This document shows, one piece after another, positions 25,836-33,188 of a stretch of 58,135 nucleotides of DNA. Both the position numbers and the translations under genes were made by a program. How positions within the stretch are numbered: the stretch's first letter is position 1; each line of letters opens with the position of its first letter. Origin of the DNA: an uncultured Halorubrum sp. (lineage in GTDB: Archaea > Halobacteriota > Halobacteria > Halobacteriales > Haloferacaceae). The stretch covers positions 1 through 58,135 of the forward strand of contig NZ_CAKZRO010000141.1 in the NCBI RefSeq assembly GCF_937146585.1. Reading direction: 5' to 3'. The notes beneath the pieces are model-generated. The model worked only from the letters and a program-made list of their open reading frames with translations, did no database searches and was not told the DNA's origin.

Positions 25836-26228
25836 TCACACCCGCGCCTTCAGCTCCACCCGGTAGCCGAACGGGTCCCGGACGTACACCGCGCCCGCCT
25901 CGCCGGTCGCGCCGAGCGGCGAATCGAGCGTCTTCTCGATCTCGACGCCTGCTCCCGTCAGTTCGGCCTCGATTTCCTCGACCGGTTCCTCGACGACCAC
26001 CGCGACGTGATCGTAGTTCGTCTTCGTCGGCCGCTCGAACTCGTCGGTCGGCCACAGGTGGATCACTGCGGTCGCCGAGAGGCGCACGTCGAAGAACGGC
26101 TTCTCCCCGGCCGCCCACAGCGCGTCCTCGATGCCGAAGCCGAGCGCCCCGCCGTAGAACTCGCGGGCGTCCCCGGCGCCGTCCTCGGGAATGCGGAGGT
26201 TGACGTGGTCGATGTGGCGTGCCTTCAC
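25836..26228 (-). CDS. VOC-family (glyoxalase-like) metalloprotein
   Basis: 130 residues from a GTG start. Two babab modules: HIDHVNLRI ... REFYGGALGF and YDHVAVVVEEPVEEIEAEL ... VYVRDPFGYRVELK. Candidate metal ligands are the first His of HIDHV, H of YDHV and the C-terminal Glu. Such enzymes include glyoxalases, dioxygenases and resistance proteins; the substrate cannot be read from the sequence. Starting at GTG 26228 gives the usual compact fold; the upstream extension is Arg-rich shadow sequence. Confidence 0.75.
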   Translation of the reverse strand: MKARHIDHVNLRIPEDGAGDAREFYGGALGFGIEDALWAAGEKPFFDVRLSATAVIHLWPTDEFERPTKTNYDHVAVVVEEPVEEIEAELTGAGVEIEKTLDSPLGATGEAGAVYVRDPFGYRVELKARV

Positions 26229-26353
26229 GGGTGGGGATTCGGCGGCCGGCCGCAAAAGTCGTTGGGCGGGACGCCGCCGGTCCGCGTCCGACCGGCGACG
26301 CGGCGACCGGCGACCGCGTCGCAGTCCTGCGAACTGCGAACGCGCACGGTACA

Positions 26354-26359
26354 CTTATG
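26354..26359 (+). promoter_or_regulatory. TATA-like box of the SHOCT gene
   Basis: CTTATG, about 26 bases before ATG 26382, within an AT-rich patch. Confidence 0.4.
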
Positions 26360-26381
26360 CGTAGACGTGTAACCGTCGCAC

Positions 26382-26735
26382 ATGTCTGTACTCGAACTCT
26401 CCGCGGCGATACCGCTCGCGGGCGGGATGGGCGGAATGGGCGGCGCGATGGGCCTCGTTCCGCTCGTCGCTGTCCTCGCTCTCACGGCACTGGTCGTCGC
26501 GGGCGCCGTGGGCATCTGGAGGGTGGCCGGCGATTCCGACGAGAGATCGAGGTCGACGGAACCGACCGAGACCGCCGTCGAGCGCCTCCAGCGTCGGTAC
26601 GCGGAGGGCGAACTCACGGAGGCGGAGTTCGAGCGGGCGCTGGAGCGCGAACTGGCGAGCGACGGGACGACCGAAGCCGGCACGGTGGCGGTCGGCGAGC
26701 CGAATCCGGCGACGGAGACGGAGCGGGCGCGGTAG
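26382..26735 (+). CDS. SHOCT-domain membrane protein
   Basis: 117 residues. A glycine/methionine-rich stretch (GGMGGMGGAMG, about 14-24) precedes one membrane helix (about 26-46). A short charged linker is followed by a SHOCT motif, LQRRYAEGELTEAEFERAL (about 67-85), a small C-terminal module linked to oligomerisation. The tail is disordered. Function unknown. It converges with purQ 14 bases away. Confidence 0.75.
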   Translation: MSVLELSAAIPLAGGMGGMGGAMGLVPLVAVLALTALVVAGAVGIWRVAGDSDERSRSTEPTETAVERLQRRYAEGELTEAEFERALERELASDGTTEAGTVAVGEPNPATETERAR

Positions 26736-26749
26736 GACCGGGAAGTCGG

Positions 26750-27427
26750 TCAGGCGAACGCTTCGAGGATCCCCGCGCCGTCGGTGCTGCGTCCGAGGTC
26801 CGGGAGCGTGGCGCGCTCGGGATGGGGCATCAGCACCGCGACCGTCTCGCGCTCGCCGAGGACGCCCGCGATGTTGTCGGTGGACCCGTTCGGGTTCGCG
26901 GCATCGGTGACGTTCCCGTCGGCGTCGCAGTAGCGGAAGAGGACGCGGTCGTCGGCGACGAGGTCGGCGTGGGCGTCGTCGTCGATCTCGAAGCGCCCCT
27001 CGCCGTGCGCGATGGGGACCTCGATCACGTCGCCCGCGTCGTAGGCGGCGGTCCACGGCGTGTCCGCGCGCTCGACGCGCAGGCGGACCGGCTCACACTG
27101 GAAGCGCGCGGAGGCGTTCGTGGTGAACGCCCCGGGCGTCAGCCCGGACTCCGAGCCGATCTGCGCGCCGTTACAGACCCCGATCACGGGGACGCCCTCG
27201 TCGGCCGCGGCGCGGACCTCGTTCAGGATCGGGTCGCGCGCGGCCATCGCACCGGCGCGGAGGTAGTCGCCGTAGGAGAACCCGCCGGGGAGGACGATCC
27301 CCTCGGTGTCGGCCGGGAGACCGTCCGCGTGCCAGACGCGCTCGGCGTCGACGCCGAGGTGATCGAGCGCGCGGACCGCGTCGCGGTCGCAGTTCGAGCC
27401 GCCGAACTGGATCACAGAGACCGTCAT
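26750..27427 (-). CDS. purQ: phosphoribosylformylglycinamidine synthase, glutaminase subunit
   Basis: Supplies ammonia from glutamine to PurL in step four of purine synthesis. 225 residues. Triad: Cys in PVIGVCNGAQIG, and His-Glu in MPHPERA. VIQFGGSNCDRD opens the protein and GGFSYGDYLRAGA is the conserved oxyanion region. Its ATG overlaps the purS stop by 4 bases (ATGA), so the two subunits are co-translated. PurL is not in this window. Confidence 0.93.
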   Translation of the reverse strand: MTVSVIQFGGSNCDRDAVRALDHLGVDAERVWHADGLPADTEGIVLPGGFSYGDYLRAGAMAARDPILNEVRAAADEGVPVIGVCNGAQIGSESGLTPGAFTTNASARFQCEPVRLRVERADTPWTAAYDAGDVIEVPIAHGEGRFEIDDDAHADLVADDRVLFRYCDADGNVTDAANPNGSTDNIAGVLGERETVAVLMPHPERATLPDLGRSTDGAGILEAFA

Positions 27428-27675
27428 CGCTCCGCGACCGCCACGTCGTAGTCGTGGATCGTGGGGTTCGCGAGCAGCCGCTCGGCCATCTCGTCGGCGC
27501 GGTCGGCCGCCTCGTCGGCGTCGGCGGCGTCGAGGTCTACCTCGAACCGGTCGGCCGACCGGAGGTCCGACAGATCGAACCCGAGCCGTTCGAGCGCCTG
27601 CTGGGTCGTCTCGGCCTCGGGGTCGAGGACGCCCCGCTTCAGCCGGACCGTCACCGTCGCCGTGTATGCGGTCAT
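27424..27675 (-). CDS. purS: phosphoribosylformylglycinamidine synthase, PurS subunit
   Basis: A small structural subunit that links PurQ and PurL. 83 residues: YTATVTVRLKRGVLDPEAET, then LGFDLSDLRSADRFEVDL and CLLANP-like ending LLANPTIHDYDV, typical of PurS. It is first in the purSQ operon. TTTTTACACAC on the minus strand lies 27 bases upstream, so the transcript is probably leaderless. Confidence 0.9.
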   Translation of the reverse strand: MTAYTATVTVRLKRGVLDPEAETTQQALERLGFDLSDLRSADRFEVDLDAADADEAADRADEMAERLLANPTIHDYDVAVAER

Positions 27676-27693
27676 GTGCGTTGGTGCGGAGTC

Positions 27694-27731
27694 GTGTGTA
27701 AAAACCGTTTTGGAACGCCATTTCTACACAC
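27694..27731. promoter_or_regulatory. mirror-image divergent promoter of purSQ and purU
   Basis: TTTTTACACAC read on the minus strand (27694-27704) and TTTCTACACAC read on the plus strand (27721-27731) are 10/11 identical and inverted, with a 16-base spacer. The left box sits 27 bases from the purS start. The right box predicts a purU transcript starting near 27748. The symmetry could serve one regulator acting on both operons. Confidence 0.5.
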
Positions 27732-27840
27732 GTTCGTGGATATAGATCGGTCGTTCGTGCGGGAGGCAGGGACCGCGCGGAACGAAAGGGGCAAACCCCT
27801 CCGGCTGTTGAAGGCGGTGTATGCAGCCGTTCGAACCCGT

Positions 27841-27849
27841 GGAGGTGAT
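27841..27849 (+). promoter_or_regulatory. strong Shine-Dalgarno of purU
   Basis: GGAGGTGAT is a full complement of the 16S rRNA 3' end, placed 6 bases before ATG 27856. It decides this start over in-frame GTG codons upstream (for example 27736). It is unusual here because most genes in the window look leaderless. Confidence 0.65.
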
Positions 27850-27855
27850 CGTCGC

Positions 27856-28836
27856 ATGACCCGCGAACTGACCGAGATCACGGTCGTCGGAGGAGACAAG
27901 ACCGGACTCATCGCGCGGGTCACCTCCCTGCTGTTCGAGCGGGGGATCAACATCGAGGACTTAGACCAGGCCGTCCGCGAGGGCGTCTTCCGGATGACGA
28001 CCCGCGTCGACGCCGCGGAGATGGAGACGTCCCGCGGCGAGCTCCGCCGCGCGCTCGCCGAGCTCGGCCGCGAGCTCGACGTCGACATCCAGGTCCGGTT
28101 CCCGAGCGACCGCGACGCGCGCCGCGTCGCGCTGCTCGTCACGAAGGAGACGCACGCCCCGGAGGCGCTCCTGGAGGCCGAGGCCAACGGCGAGCTGGCG
28201 GACGACGGTGCGGAGGCGGAGATCCCGGTCGTCATCGGCAACCGCGGCGACCTCCGGTCGCTCGCGGAGCGGTACGACAAGCCGTTCTACGACGTGGGCG
28301 ACGGCAAGGGCAACACCGACGAGGACCGCCTGCTCGACCTGCTGGCCGAGTACGAGGTCGACCTGATCGCTCTGGCCCGCTACATGCGGATCCTCTCGCC
28401 CGAGGTCGTCTTCCGGTACGAGGGCCGCATCGTCAACGTCCACCCGTCCCTGCTCCCGGCGTTCCCGGGCGCGGAGGCGTACCGGCAGGCGAAGGACGCG
28501 GGCGTCCGCGTCGCGGGCGTCACCGCCCACTACGTCACGACGGACCTCGACCAGGGCCCGGTGATCGCCCAGCGCGCCTTCGACGTGCCGCCGGGGGCCG
28601 ACGTCGACGAGATCAAGCGCCGCGGCCAGCCGCTGGAGGCCGAGGTGCTGCTCGACGCGGTGCGGCTCCACCTCGCGGACGCCATCGCGGTCCACCGGGG
28701 CACCGTCCACGTGCGCGAGGACGTCGACGTCGACGCGCGGCTCGGGCTGAGCGAGGCGGCCGTCGACGCGAACCCGGACGAGCCCGTCGACGGCGAGCCG
28801 CTCACCCGGTCCCGCCCGTCGCCCTCGGACGACTGA
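27856..28836 (+). CDS. purU: formyltetrahydrofolate deformylase
   Basis: Hydrolyses 10-formyl-THF to THF and formate. 326 residues. The N-terminal ACT domain (about 1-85: ITVVGGDKTGLIARVTSLL) senses a ligand. The formyltransferase-like domain has ALARYMRILSPE, NVHPSLLPAFPG and GVTAHYVTTDLDQGP with the catalytic His/Asp set. A hydrophilic extension of about 45 residues follows the usual C-terminus. It is preceded by a leader of about 105 bases and a very strong Shine-Dalgarno. It is divergent from purSQ. With fhs broken at 18706, its formate cannot be recaptured by that copy of the ligase. Confidence 0.88.
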   Translation: MTRELTEITVVGGDKTGLIARVTSLLFERGINIEDLDQAVREGVFRMTTRVDAAEMETSRGELRRALAELGRELDVDIQVRFPSDRDARRVALLVTKETHAPEALLEAEANGELADDGAEAEIPVVIGNRGDLRSLAERYDKPFYDVGDGKGNTDEDRLLDLLAEYEVDLIALARYMRILSPEVVFRYEGRIVNVHPSLLPAFPGAEAYRQAKDAGVRVAGVTAHYVTTDLDQGPVIAQRAFDVPPGADVDEIKRRGQPLEAEVLLDAVRLHLADAIAVHRGTVHVREDVDVDARLGLSEAAVDANPDEPVDGEPLTRSRPSPSDD

Positions 28837-28903
28837 GCGCGGGGACCGCGCCGACTCGGCCCGCCGGCTACTTTTAAGCGACCGCGGCCGCAACGTCACG
28901 ACC

Positions 28904-29092
28904 ATGCCCGAGCGCCGCGTCTGGGTCCGCTTCCTCGCGGACAGGGCGGGGCTCGTCCGCAGCAACGAGCGGATGATCCTGCTGTTCCTGCTGCTCCTGT
29001 CGATCGCGGCGCTGGCGGTCTTCCTCCACTACACGACGCTCGTGCTCGAGGGGCTCCCGGAGCCGATTCCGACCGAGCCGATCGGCCCATAG
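28904..29092 (+). CDS. small single-helix membrane protein
   Basis: 62 residues. A basic N-terminus (PERRVWVRFLADRAGL) precedes one strong hydrophobic helix (about 24-41, ILLFLLLLSIAALAVFL); the C-terminus is Pro/Glu-rich. By the positive-inside rule the N-terminus is cytoplasmic. I do not recognise it. An AT-rich CTTTTAAG box about 30 bases upstream (near 28872) supports expression. Confidence 0.55.
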   Translation: MPERRVWVRFLADRAGLVRSNERMILLFLLLLSIAALAVFLHYTTLVLEGLPEPIPTEPIGP

Positions 29093-29150
29093 TTCGTCCC
29101 CCGACAAGGATAGACCGGGCCGGACCGGACCCCTCCGTCGATAGAGGGCG

Positions 29151-29924
29151 TCAGTCGAGGCGGACCAGCAGGTCGCGGTTCGCGGCCTCGTAGCGGAGCC
29201 GCCCGTCCTCGAGCGCCGCTCGCCGCCGATCCGCCCAGTCGCTCGCGTCGAGGCCGGTCTCGCCGACCGCGCCCTCGACGGTGTCGAGCAGGTGCGAGAG
29301 GACCCTCCGCTCGCCAGACTCGTACGGCGGTTCGATCACCCACGGCGACGCCCCCTCCGCGATCACGGTCACCTCGCGGGCCAGGGCCGCCGCACCGTCC
29401 GGCCCGCCGGCTCGGAACTCTCGCATGTGCCGGTGGTAGCCGTCGAGGACGGCGTCGTCGTCGGGGTCGGCGGGCGCGAAGCACGTCTCGCCGTCGTAGG
29501 TAATCGGCGCGTACGCGACCGGCGCGACGTCGGCGAAGGCGTCGACCGCCGGCGCCGCGTCGACCACGTCGAAGAACGCGCAGCCGACCACGGCGTCGAA
29601 CCGCTCGCCCGCGGCCGCGGCTTCCGCCGCGAAGTCGAAGGCGTCGGCGGCGTGGAACTCCACGGTGACGTCGCCGCACGCGTCACCGATCCGGGCCTCG
29701 CCCGCCGCGAGCGCCGCCTCGTGGGCGTCGACGGCGACCCATCGGCCGCCGTCGAGCACGCCCCAGTCGACGAGGCGCTCGACCATCGTCGCCGTGCCGG
29801 CACCGACTTCGAGGACCGTCGGTTTCGGCGGGAGCTCGGCGGCGAACCGGTCGAGCACCCCGCGGTCGAGCGAGCGGTCGTCGAGCGCGCGCTTCGCGTC
29901 GAGGTACGCGGCGTGGTCGCTCAC
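29151..29924 (-). CDS. class I SAM-dependent methyltransferase
   Basis: 257 residues. Motif I VLEVGAGTATMVERL (about 37-51) and acidic motif II VAVDAHE bind S-adenosylmethionine; FHAADAFDF and FDAVVGCAFFDVVD follow as motifs III and IV. The C-terminal half (DGETCFAPADPDDD and on) is specific to the group. It is last in the operon MDR, PTPS, GT4, methyltransferase, overlapping the glycosyltransferase by 4 bases, so it probably modifies the same product. Its substrate is unknown. Confidence 0.8.
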   Translation of the reverse strand: MSDHAAYLDAKRALDDRSLDRGVLDRFAAELPPKPTVLEVGAGTATMVERLVDWGVLDGGRWVAVDAHEAALAAGEARIGDACGDVTVEFHAADAFDFAAEAAAAGERFDAVVGCAFFDVVDAAPAVDAFADVAPVAYAPITYDGETCFAPADPDDDAVLDGYHRHMREFRAGGPDGAAALAREVTVIAEGASPWVIEPPYESGERRVLSHLLDTVEGAVGETGLDASDWADRRRAALEDGRLRYEAANRDLLVRLD

Positions 29925-31126
29925 GCCCGCTCACCCCGCCGGTCCTCGCCGCGGTCACTCTCTCCAGCGCCGAGCCGCTCGGTCCCCCCGCCGCCGCGGC
30001 GCTCGCTCTCCCCGTTCCGGGCGTGTTCCGCCGCGAGGAAGTCGATCGCGCGGTCGAGCGTCTCCGGCCACCCCGGCTGCGCCTCGTAGTCGCGCCGCGC
30101 GGCGACGCCCATCGCCGCCAGCCGCGCTCTGTCGTCGAGATCGCGGAGCGCCGCGGCGACTGCGCGCGAGTCGTCCGGCGGCGCGAGGACCCCCGACTCG
30201 CCGTCCCGGACGAACTCGCCCGCGCCGCCCGCGGTCGTCGCCAGCGGGACGCAGCCGAACCCCATCGCCTCCAAGTACACCATGCCGAACGGCTCGTAGC
30301 GCGACGGAACCGCCAACACGTGGGTGTCCCGGAGCCGCGCCGCGACCGCCTCGTCGTCGAGTCGACCGGCGAACCGAACCCGGTCGCCGATCCCGGCCGC
30401 CGCGATCGCGTCCGCGACGCGTTCGACGTAGTCGGGCGCGATCGTCTGATCGCCGACGACGGTCGCTCGCCAGTCGACGTCGCCCCCGCCGAGCCGCGCG
30501 AGGGCGTCGACGAGCACGTCGAGCCCCTTCCGCGGGACGACGTTCCCGAGGAAGGTCACCTCGAGCGGGCCGTCCCGCGCCCGCGCTTCGATCTCGGAGG
30601 CGGAGACGAGCGGATCGAACCGGTCGCCGGCCGGCGGCGCGACGGCGCATCGCCGCGGACCGCCCAACCCGGCCGCGTCCCGGCGGGTCTCCTCGGCGTT
30701 GTACACCGCGGCGTCGACGCTCCGGAGGAACCGCCGCTCGACCGCCGCGGCCAGGCGACGCGAGAGGCCCGAGCGGGCGCGCTCGACGGCGCCCGACGCG
30801 TCCGGGCTCTCCCCCGTCGCCGCCCGCGCACGCCACGCGATCATGTGGACGAGCGCGACGGTCGGCGCGTCGACCCAGCGGTTCGCGAGCAGCACCGACG
30901 GGTGCGCCAGCCCGTCCTCGACGACCACGTCGAACCGCGACAAGCGGTCCGCGAGCCGTCTCGCGCGGAGGTTCGGCGCGAGGCGCCGGCGGTACGAGCC
31001 CCGCGGGAGCGAGACGACCTCGACCGAGTGCCCGCGTTCGCGGAGCCGGTCGCGGAGCCGCCGGTCGTAGTAGAACCCCCCGGACTCGGACTCGACGTCG
31101 CCGGCGAGGACGAGGGCGACGCGCAT
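29921..31126 (-). CDS. GT4-type glycosyltransferase in the pterin-like operon
   Basis: 401 residues, GT-B fold. The N-terminus (MRVALVLAGDVESESGGFYY) contains the acceptor-domain glycine loop; VTFLGNVVPRKGLDVLVDAL is the start of the donor domain and SRYEPFGMVYLEAMGFGCVP has the E-x7-E element. The last 40 or so residues are charged and disordered. It is third in a four-gene operon with a PTPS-like enzyme and a methyltransferase, which suggests transfer of a sugar onto a small molecule, perhaps a pterin. That is inference from context. Confidence 0.82.
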   Translation of the reverse strand: MRVALVLAGDVESESGGFYYDRRLRDRLRERGHSVEVVSLPRGSYRRRLAPNLRARRLADRLSRFDVVVEDGLAHPSVLLANRWVDAPTVALVHMIAWRARAATGESPDASGAVERARSGLSRRLAAAVERRFLRSVDAAVYNAEETRRDAAGLGGPRRCAVAPPAGDRFDPLVSASEIEARARDGPLEVTFLGNVVPRKGLDVLVDALARLGGGDVDWRATVVGDQTIAPDYVERVADAIAAAGIGDRVRFAGRLDDEAVAARLRDTHVLAVPSRYEPFGMVYLEAMGFGCVPLATTAGGAGEFVRDGESGVLAPPDDSRAVAAALRDLDDRARLAAMGVAARRDYEAQPGWPETLDRAIDFLAAEHARNGESERRGGGGTERLGAGESDRGEDRRGERA

Positions 31127-31133
31127 CCGGCGG

Positions 31134-31505
31134 TCACCGGAGCTCGCCGGTGTAGGAGACGCTCGCGACGTCGTCCTCGCGGACGCTCACCGTCAGCTCC
31201 GTCGCGGCCGGGGCGTCGACCGTCGCCAGCGCCTCGAACAGCGCTCGGGCGAGGCGCTCGGCGCTCGGGTTGCCCTCCAGGTGGTCGTTGAGGGTCTCGT
31301 CGCGGTAGCGGTCGGCGGCGTCCGCGAGGGCGTCGAGCGCGAGGTCGATGTCGAGCAGATAGCCGTACTCGCCGAGCTCGGGGCCGCGGAACGTCGCCTC
31401 CGCGGTGAAGCGGTGCGAGTGGAGCTGCGCCTCGTCGGCCGGCGGGTTCGGGACGGTGAGGTAGTGCTGTGCGACGAACGACTCGGTGACGGTCAGTTCG
31501 TACAT
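31134..31505 (-). CDS. 6-pyruvoyl-tetrahydropterin synthase family protein (PTPS-III-like)
   Basis: 123 residues of the COG0720 T-fold. Zinc ligands are H14 (FVAQHYL) and H29/H31 (LHSHRF). Canonical QueD/PTPS enzymes have a catalytic Cys four residues before the first His of HGH; here that position is E25 (EAQLHSH), the arrangement known for PTPS-III enzymes that make 6-hydroxymethyl-dihydropterin. The HGH glycine is Ser. ERLARALFEAL and SVREDDVASVSY complete the family pattern. It lies in an operon with a dehydrogenase, a glycosyltransferase and a methyltransferase and overlaps the dehydrogenase gene by 13 bases. The neighbouring genes are not queuosine or archaeosine genes. Confidence 0.78.
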   Translation of the reverse strand: MYELTVTESFVAQHYLTVPNPPADEAQLHSHRFTAEATFRGPELGEYGYLLDIDLALDALADAADRYRDETLNDHLEGNPSAERLARALFEALATVDAPAATELTVSVREDDVASVSYTGELR

Positions 31506-32551
31506 GGGTAAGTGAAGAGGAGTTGGAGGGTCGGCTCGGTCTCGTCGGCGAGCCGGCGGTACGCGCTCGCCGCCCGGCCGACCGGGACGCGATCGGTGAC
31601 GAGGCGGTCCGTCACGTCGATCTCGTCGTCGAGTCGGCGGAGCTCGCGCCAGGCGGTCTCGCGGCGGCGGTCGCGGTCCCAGCGCCCGCGGAGCTCCGGC
31701 GCGATGGTGGTGACCTGACTGCTGCGGACGGTGACGCGCCCGCGGTGGAAGTGGTCGCCGAAGCCGAGGTCGGCGCGCTTGGTCCCGTACCACGACCCGA
31801 CGAGGACCCGGCCGTCGAACCGGGTGGTCTCGACGGCGGTTTCGAGCGTCTCGGGCCGGCCCGACACCTCGACCGCGAGGTCGACGCCGCCAGTGTGCTC
31901 GCGCACGGCGTCGACGACGCCCGCCCGCCCGTCGTACCGGCTCGGGTCGACGACGGCGTCGGCGCCGAACTCCGCGGCGAGCGACCGGCGGCGCTCCTTC
32001 GGCTCCACCGCGACGACGGTCTCCGCGCCGCTCCGCGCGAGCAGCGCGGTGGTGAGCAGCCCCACCACGCCCTCGCCGAACACCGCGACGCGCTCGCCGA
32101 TCCGCGGGGCGGCGTCCAGCGTCAGCGTGACCGCGGTCTCGGCGTTCGCGAACAGCGTCGCGGTCTCCGGGTCGATCCCGTCGGGGACCGGCCGCAGGGC
32201 GTCCGGGGCGACGGCGAACCGGGTCTCGTGGGGGTTGAACGCGAAGACGGTCCGGCCGCGCCACGCGGGGTCGACCGCGTCGCCGACCGCGGTCACGCTC
32301 CCGACGACCGCGTAGCCGTAGCGGAGCGGGTACGAGAGGTCGCCCTCGAGCGCGGCCAGCTCCTCGTCGGCGACCGTCTCGGGGTCGAGTTCGCCGCGGT
32401 ACGCCAGCAGCTCCGACCCCGCGCTCACGGCCGAGACGGACGCGTCGACGACCACCTCGTCGGGGGCGGGGACGGGCGCCTCCGTCGGGACGACCTCGAC
32501 GCGCTCCGGACCGACGAACTCGACCGCCCGTCCGGCGTCGCCGTCGCTCAC
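31493..32551 (-). CDS. MDR-family dehydrogenase without zinc ligands
   Basis: 352 residues of the medium-chain dehydrogenase fold. The cofactor motif VFGEGVVGLLTTALL (about 153-167) and acidic VAVEPKE suggest NAD(H). The catalytic-zinc cysteine near residue 40 is missing (VSAVSAGSELLAYRG) and there is no four-cysteine structural zinc loop. In general shape it resembles BchC-like members. It is the first gene of the four-gene operon; it probably reduces or oxidises an intermediate handled by the adjacent PTPS-like enzyme, which it overlaps by 13 bases. Confidence 0.78.
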   Translation of the reverse strand: MSDGDAGRAVEFVGPERVEVVPTEAPVPAPDEVVVDASVSAVSAGSELLAYRGELDPETVADEELAALEGDLSYPLRYGYAVVGSVTAVGDAVDPAWRGRTVFAFNPHETRFAVAPDALRPVPDGIDPETATLFANAETAVTLTLDAAPRIGERVAVFGEGVVGLLTTALLARSGAETVVAVEPKERRRSLAAEFGADAVVDPSRYDGRAGVVDAVREHTGGVDLAVEVSGRPETLETAVETTRFDGRVLVGSWYGTKRADLGFGDHFHRGRVTVRSSQVTTIAPELRGRWDRDRRRETAWRELRRLDDEIDVTDRLVTDRVPVGRAASAYRRLADETEPTLQLLFTYPCTN

Positions 32552-32716
32552 GCGGACTCACCCGTCCGCGGGCGACGACTGAGACGGTGTGGCATTAGCG
32601 ATACCACGGACCGGTAGGTCATAAACCCACGGCGGCGACGGCGGGCGTCCCCCCGTCGGCCGTCGATTCGGGGCGGGAGTAGACATAAGCCGACCGAGTC
32701 CGTGGGTCGGACATTC

Positions 32717-33097
32717 ATGGCACGCACCGACACCGGCGTCGACGTCGAACCGTTGACTCCGCTCCACTGGATCGGGATCCTCGCCGCGACCGTGTCCGGG
32801 ATCGTCCACGTCGCTCTCGGCTTCTTAGTCGGGGGAGCGTTGGGGATCTCGTTCTTCTTCGCGACATTGGGCTTCGGCGCGGGCGTGACGGCGATCGTCT
32901 CGGGGTACCGCCGGCGGCTGGTGTACGCGCTCGGGATCCCGTTCACCGCCGGGCAGATCGTCCTGTGGTACCTCATCAACTTCGTCTTCGGGACGTACTC
33001 GTTCCCGGCCGACATCGGCGTGTACGGCGCCGTCGATAAGGTCGCGCAGATCGCATTGATCGCCGTCCTCGCGGTCCTGTTGTCCCGGGAGTCCTGA
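32717..33097 (+). CDS. conserved four-helix membrane protein
   Basis: 126 residues with hydrophobic segments at about 18-40, 45-65, 73-95 and 103-124. HWIGILAATVSGIVHVALG near the start and GIPFTAGQIVLWYLINF are distinctive; I believe this is a widespread haloarchaeal family of unknown function. ATG 32717 is preferred to a GTG at 32702 because a CATAAG box lies about 30 bases upstream (near 32686). It is convergent with the phosphatidyltransferase gene. Confidence 0.65.
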   Translation: MARTDTGVDVEPLTPLHWIGILAATVSGIVHVALGFLVGGALGISFFFATLGFGAGVTAIVSGYRRRLVYALGIPFTAGQIVLWYLINFVFGTYSFPADIGVYGAVDKVAQIALIAVLAVLLSRES

Positions 33098-33188
33098 CGG
33101 CCGCAACGCGCCGACGGCGGGGGCGTCTTTGACCGCGCGACACCCGGGCTCGGCGTCCGTCGGCGTCGCCCCGCGCCACGGGGTCCGG

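Noticed and set aside
27736..27855. In-frame extension of purU from GTG 27736
   Set aside because: The extension lacks family similarity, starts before the predicted transcription start, and a perfect Shine-Dalgarno sits just before ATG 27856.
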